A program made the position numbers and the translations under genes. Below are positions 6,779 through 7,122 of a stretch of 7,122 nucleotides of DNA, in pieces. Position 1 is the first letter of the stretch, and every line of letters starts with the position of its first letter. The notes below the pieces were generated by a model. That model worked only from the letters and a program-made list of their open reading frames with translations, made no database searches and was not told the origin of the DNA. This stretch comes from Thiomargarita sp. (GTDB lineage: Bacteria > Pseudomonadota > Gammaproteobacteria > Beggiatoales > Beggiatoaceae), in the NCBI GenBank assembly GCA_030635005.1, contig DAOVZS010000108.1, positions 1 through 7,122 of the forward strand, read 5' to 3'.

Positions 6779-6792
6779 TTGAGATATATCAA
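6779..6792 (-). promoter_or_regulatory. FNR/ANR box upstream of ccoN
   Basis: The minus strand reads TTGATATATCTCAA, matching the consensus TTGAT-N4-ATCAA in 9 of 10 fixed positions. Its centre (6785.5) lies exactly 41.5 bases upstream of the start site predicted from the -10 element, the class II activator position. FNR/ANR/FixK-type activation at low oxygen is established for ccoNOQP in many proteobacteria. The regulator itself is not in the window. Confidence 0.75.
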
Positions 6793-6822
6793 CTGAAAAG
6801 ACCTTGTAAATTTTATAATTAT

Positions 6823-6847
6823 AGGGTAACACCCTTGGATTTTTTTT
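6823..6847 (+). terminator. Small hairpin with T-run, reading rightward
   Basis: AGGGT (6823-6827) and ACCCT (6831-6835) form a 5-bp stem with a 3-base loop. TGGA and then eight T residues follow (6840-6847). The stem is short and four bases separate it from the T-run, so it would be a weak terminator. No plus-strand gene leads into it in this window; it could stop transcription leaking rightward from the promoter region. Chance is possible. Confidence 0.3.
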
Positions 6848-6876
6848 GAGCATCAGATATAATTAAAAGGAATATA

Positions 6877-6957
6877 AACTACACGGATTATTTTTAAAAA
6901 CGGATAAGGCACAACCAAAGATGGGTTTATCCGTTCTTAAAAATAATCCGTGTAGTT
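6877..6957. repeat. 31-bp near-perfect inverted repeat with 19-base loop
   Basis: Bases 6877-6907 are the reverse complement of 6927-6957 with one mismatch in 31; in a minus-strand RNA that mismatch is a G-U wobble. The loop is 6908-6926. The stem is AT-rich with ACACGGATTA and ACGGATAA blocks. It lies about 85 bases upstream of the FNR box and touches the TAACTGA repeat on its right. It codes for nothing evident. It could be a MITE, a bidirectional terminator insulating the cco promoter, or a protein-binding palindrome. Confidence 0.8.
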
Positions 6958-6960
6958 ATT

Positions 6961-6980
6961 AATAACTGATGTTATGCACT
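6961..6980 (+). repeat. TAACTGA-containing 20-base repeat, right copy
   Basis: AATAACTGATGTTATGCACT on the plus strand matches the minus strand at 345-364 with a single C/T difference. It directly follows the long inverted repeat. The two copies are inverted relative to each other and bracket the whole cco cluster. Confidence 0.5.
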
Positions 6981-7122
6981 TTGTTTCTAAATAGCATATT
7001 TACATGTTTTAGCTCCAGGGGTGAGACATCACATCGTAATTAAGTTCAATCATAATAATACCTTTAATAGTTTTGCATAATTGACAGCACGAAACCTACC
7101 CCTGGCTATATTATTAAGCCCC

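Larger units (their letters stand above)
6718..7122. other. 405-base non-genic region upstream of ccoN
   Basis: No convincing gene is seen. From left to right it holds the ccoN leader, the -10 and FNR box, a T-run hairpin, the long inverted repeat and the TAACTGA repeat. The last 140 bases (6981-7122) are AT-rich and contain only a possible 14-codon minus-strand ORF (7009-7053, with AAAGG 7 bases before its ATG). They also hold an 8-bp inverted pair, CCAGGGGT (7015-7022) and ACCCCTGG (7098-7105). A minus-strand frame open from the right edge ends at a TGA at 7050-7052 and gives only 23 residues, too few to judge. Confidence 0.6.

Noticed and set aside
7015..7105. 8-bp inverted pair CCAGGGGT / ACCCCTGG.
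   Set aside because: It is too short and too far apart (75 bases) to support as a structure; kept only as a note in the region description.

Overview
The window carries a cbb3-type cytochrome c oxidase cluster. Every confident gene is on the minus strand, so transcription runs from right to left: ccoN, ccoO, ccoQ, ccoP, a small unrecognised gene, ccoG, ccoH (fixH), and a membrane protein of the TauE/SafE-like (COG2836) family. The proteins look gammaproteobacterial. The DNA is AT-rich, roughly 40% G+C by eye. Together with TAACTGA-containing repeats and many hairpin elements in the spacers, this would fit a Thiotrichales/Beggiatoaceae-type sulfur bacterium. That placement is an inference, not a demonstrated identity.

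Right edge to centre: positions 6718-7122 hold no convincing gene. From the right they contain an AT-rich stretch with one possible 14-codon ORF, a 20-base TAACTGA-containing repeat, and a 31-bp near-perfect inverted repeat. Next come a small hairpin with a T-run reading rightward, and a well-formed FNR/ANR-type promoter for ccoN. Positions 6717-4484 encode the oxidase: catalytic subunit CcoN, monoheme CcoO, the small membrane subunit CcoQ and diheme CcoP. Gaps between them are 5-12 bases, so they are probably one transcript.

Centre: positions 3504-3554 hold a C6/G6 hairpin and a second small hairpin that partly covers the ribosome binding site of the next gene. That gene (3141-3503) starts with TTG and encodes a 120-residue protein I do not recognise. 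After a 76-base gap come ccoG (cupric reductase/ferredoxin-like assembly factor), ccoH and the COG2836 membrane protein, tightly packed. The usual copper ATPase gene ccoI and the small gene ccoS are not in the window.

Left edge (1-474): a relic of an N6-adenine DNA methyltransferase gene (NPPY motif) is broken at both ends. It lies between two oppositely oriented copies of a hairpin-forming repeat (1-72 and 392-453), next to a short 9-10-base periodic array. This looks like a decayed accessory junction. The copy at 392-453 also lies just past the last gene of the oxidase cluster and could end or protect its mRNA.

Together the genes describe a microaerobic terminal oxidase and part of its maturation set: CcoNOQP pass electrons from c-type cytochromes to O2, CcoG and CcoH help assembly and copper loading, and the COG2836 protein probably supports metal or redox handling. 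The most unusual items are the unknown gene inside the cco cluster, the strand-asymmetric hairpin repeat family, and the large inverted repeat paired with a TAACTGA repeat upstream of the promoter.
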